Assembly (NCBI GenBank): GCA_963765585.1
Contig: CAVXXB010000022.1
Coordinates: 1-64,000, forward strand
DNA: 64,000 nt
Reading direction: 5' to 3'
Source of the DNA: CAVXXB01 sp963765585
Lineage (GTDB): Bacteria; Calditrichota; Calditrichia; JAJRVZ01
The position numbers and the translations under genes were made by a program. This document shows, piece by piece, positions 63,632 through 64,000 of the stretch. Position 1 is the stretch's first letter. Each line of letters starts with the position of its first letter. Under the pieces are notes generated by a model, which saw only the letters and a list, made by a program, of their open reading frames with translations, did not search any database and was not told the origin of the DNA.

Positions 63632-64000
63632 TCAATGAATGGCATATCTGACTGCATTCTTACCTTCATGCTTGGCCAGGTACATCAGATCATCTGCCAT
63701 TTTAACTAACGCATCCGTCGCAGGTGCCTTAGTTTTGCAGGTCAATACACCAATACTGAAAGTAATCGGCCAATCTTCAGATTTCATATCATCCAGCAGG
63801 TGGTTTTGAATGGTGGACAGGGCCACACGCGCGGCTTCCTGGTCGGTTTCAGGGAAAAACAAAACAAATTCATCGCCGCCCAGCCGGGCAATAGTATCCG
63901 TTTTACGAATATTCTTTCTGATCGAACCGACTACTTTTCGCAGCACCTCGTCGCCGGTATTATGACCAAAGCGATCATTTACCGTTTTAAAATTATCGAG
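63632..64000 (-). CDS. GGDEF-domain protein (N-terminus off the right edge)
   Basis: The C-terminal 122 residues of a diguanylate cyclase are in the window; the frame is open to base 64000 (LDNFKTVNDRFGHNTGDEVL). The GGDEF motif is intact and the inhibitory site RKTD sits five residues before it, so both catalysis and feedback inhibition are expected. The N-terminal sensor part is not visible. Its stop lies 97 bases after the permease gene, on the opposite strand. Confidence 0.9.
   Translation of the reverse strand, partial: LDNFKTVNDRFGHNTGDEVLRKVVGSIRKNIRKTDTIARLGGDEFVLFFPETDQEAARVALSTIQNHLLDDMKSEDWPITFSIGVLTCKTKAPATDALVKMADDLMYLAKHEGKNAVRYAIH

Overview
The window is bacterial and most likely from an uncultured member of the FCB superphylum (Calditrichota, Marinimicrobia, KSB1 or Ignavibacteria-like). 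The evidence is a C-terminal sorting domain of the NYPNPFNPSTTI type on a secreted protein, a giant secreted Ig-like repeat protein, and a full alternative complex III plus caa3-type oxidase cluster. I cannot name the phylum from this sequence alone. The DNA is moderately AT-rich and has no rRNA, tRNA, CRISPR array or intact insertion sequence that I can see. At least five ordinary single-copy genes, and the giant gene many times over, are interrupted by one-base indels (coxA, dusB, a PpiC foldase, a TPR gene, an FtsX-type permease). This looks more like sequencing or consensus error than gene decay, so I annotate each as one gene and say where the frame breaks.

Layout. 1-11.3 kb (minus strand): a small secreted protein, then a giant surface protein with signal peptide, LamG-like domain and about twelve two-domain Ig-like units; it runs off the left edge. 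11.9-23.5 kb (minus): a TPR protein, a GAF-GGDEF diguanylate cyclase, three parvulin-type periplasmic foldases, Mfd and another TPR protein. 23.7-32.4 kb (plus): dihydrolipoamide dehydrogenase, LipB, a small Cys-rich protein, an E1 alpha/beta fusion and E2 of a 2-oxoacid dehydrogenase complex, a YgfZ-like protein, a DUF2203 protein and DusB. 32.6-34.7 kb: a secreted protein with a type IX-like sorting tail. 35.1-39.0 kb (plus): a Gfo/Idh/MocA oxidoreductase, a Lys4-type homoaconitase/aconitase and a zinc-ribbon membrane protein.

39.0-55.0 kb (minus) is a terminal respiratory supercluster in transcription order: ctaB (heme O synthase), actA-F (alternative complex III), a small membrane protein, SCO1, coxB-coxA-coxC-subunit IV (caa3-type oxidase), ctaA (heme A synthase), a second SCO protein and a DUF420 protein. 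It therefore encodes a quinol:cytochrome c oxidoreductase, the oxidase it feeds, and its heme A and copper assembly factors. 55.5-58.5 kb (minus): a bactofilin-like beta-helix membrane protein translationally coupled to a LytS/LytTR two-component pair. 58.7-60.0 kb: a DEAD-box helicase. 60.5-63.5 kb (plus): a PadR regulator and an FtsX/MacB-type permease. The right edge cuts a second GGDEF protein.

The most unusual signal lies between the genes. Most sizeable intergenic gaps hold low-complexity tracts made of drifting 7-, 8- or 9-bp units, often as two inverted arms around a unique spacer. In several cases a tract begins exactly at, or within a few bases of, a stop codon. Separately, an identical-format 27-bp perfect palindrome (12-3-12) sits about 30 bp upstream of two unrelated genes (homoaconitase and padR).
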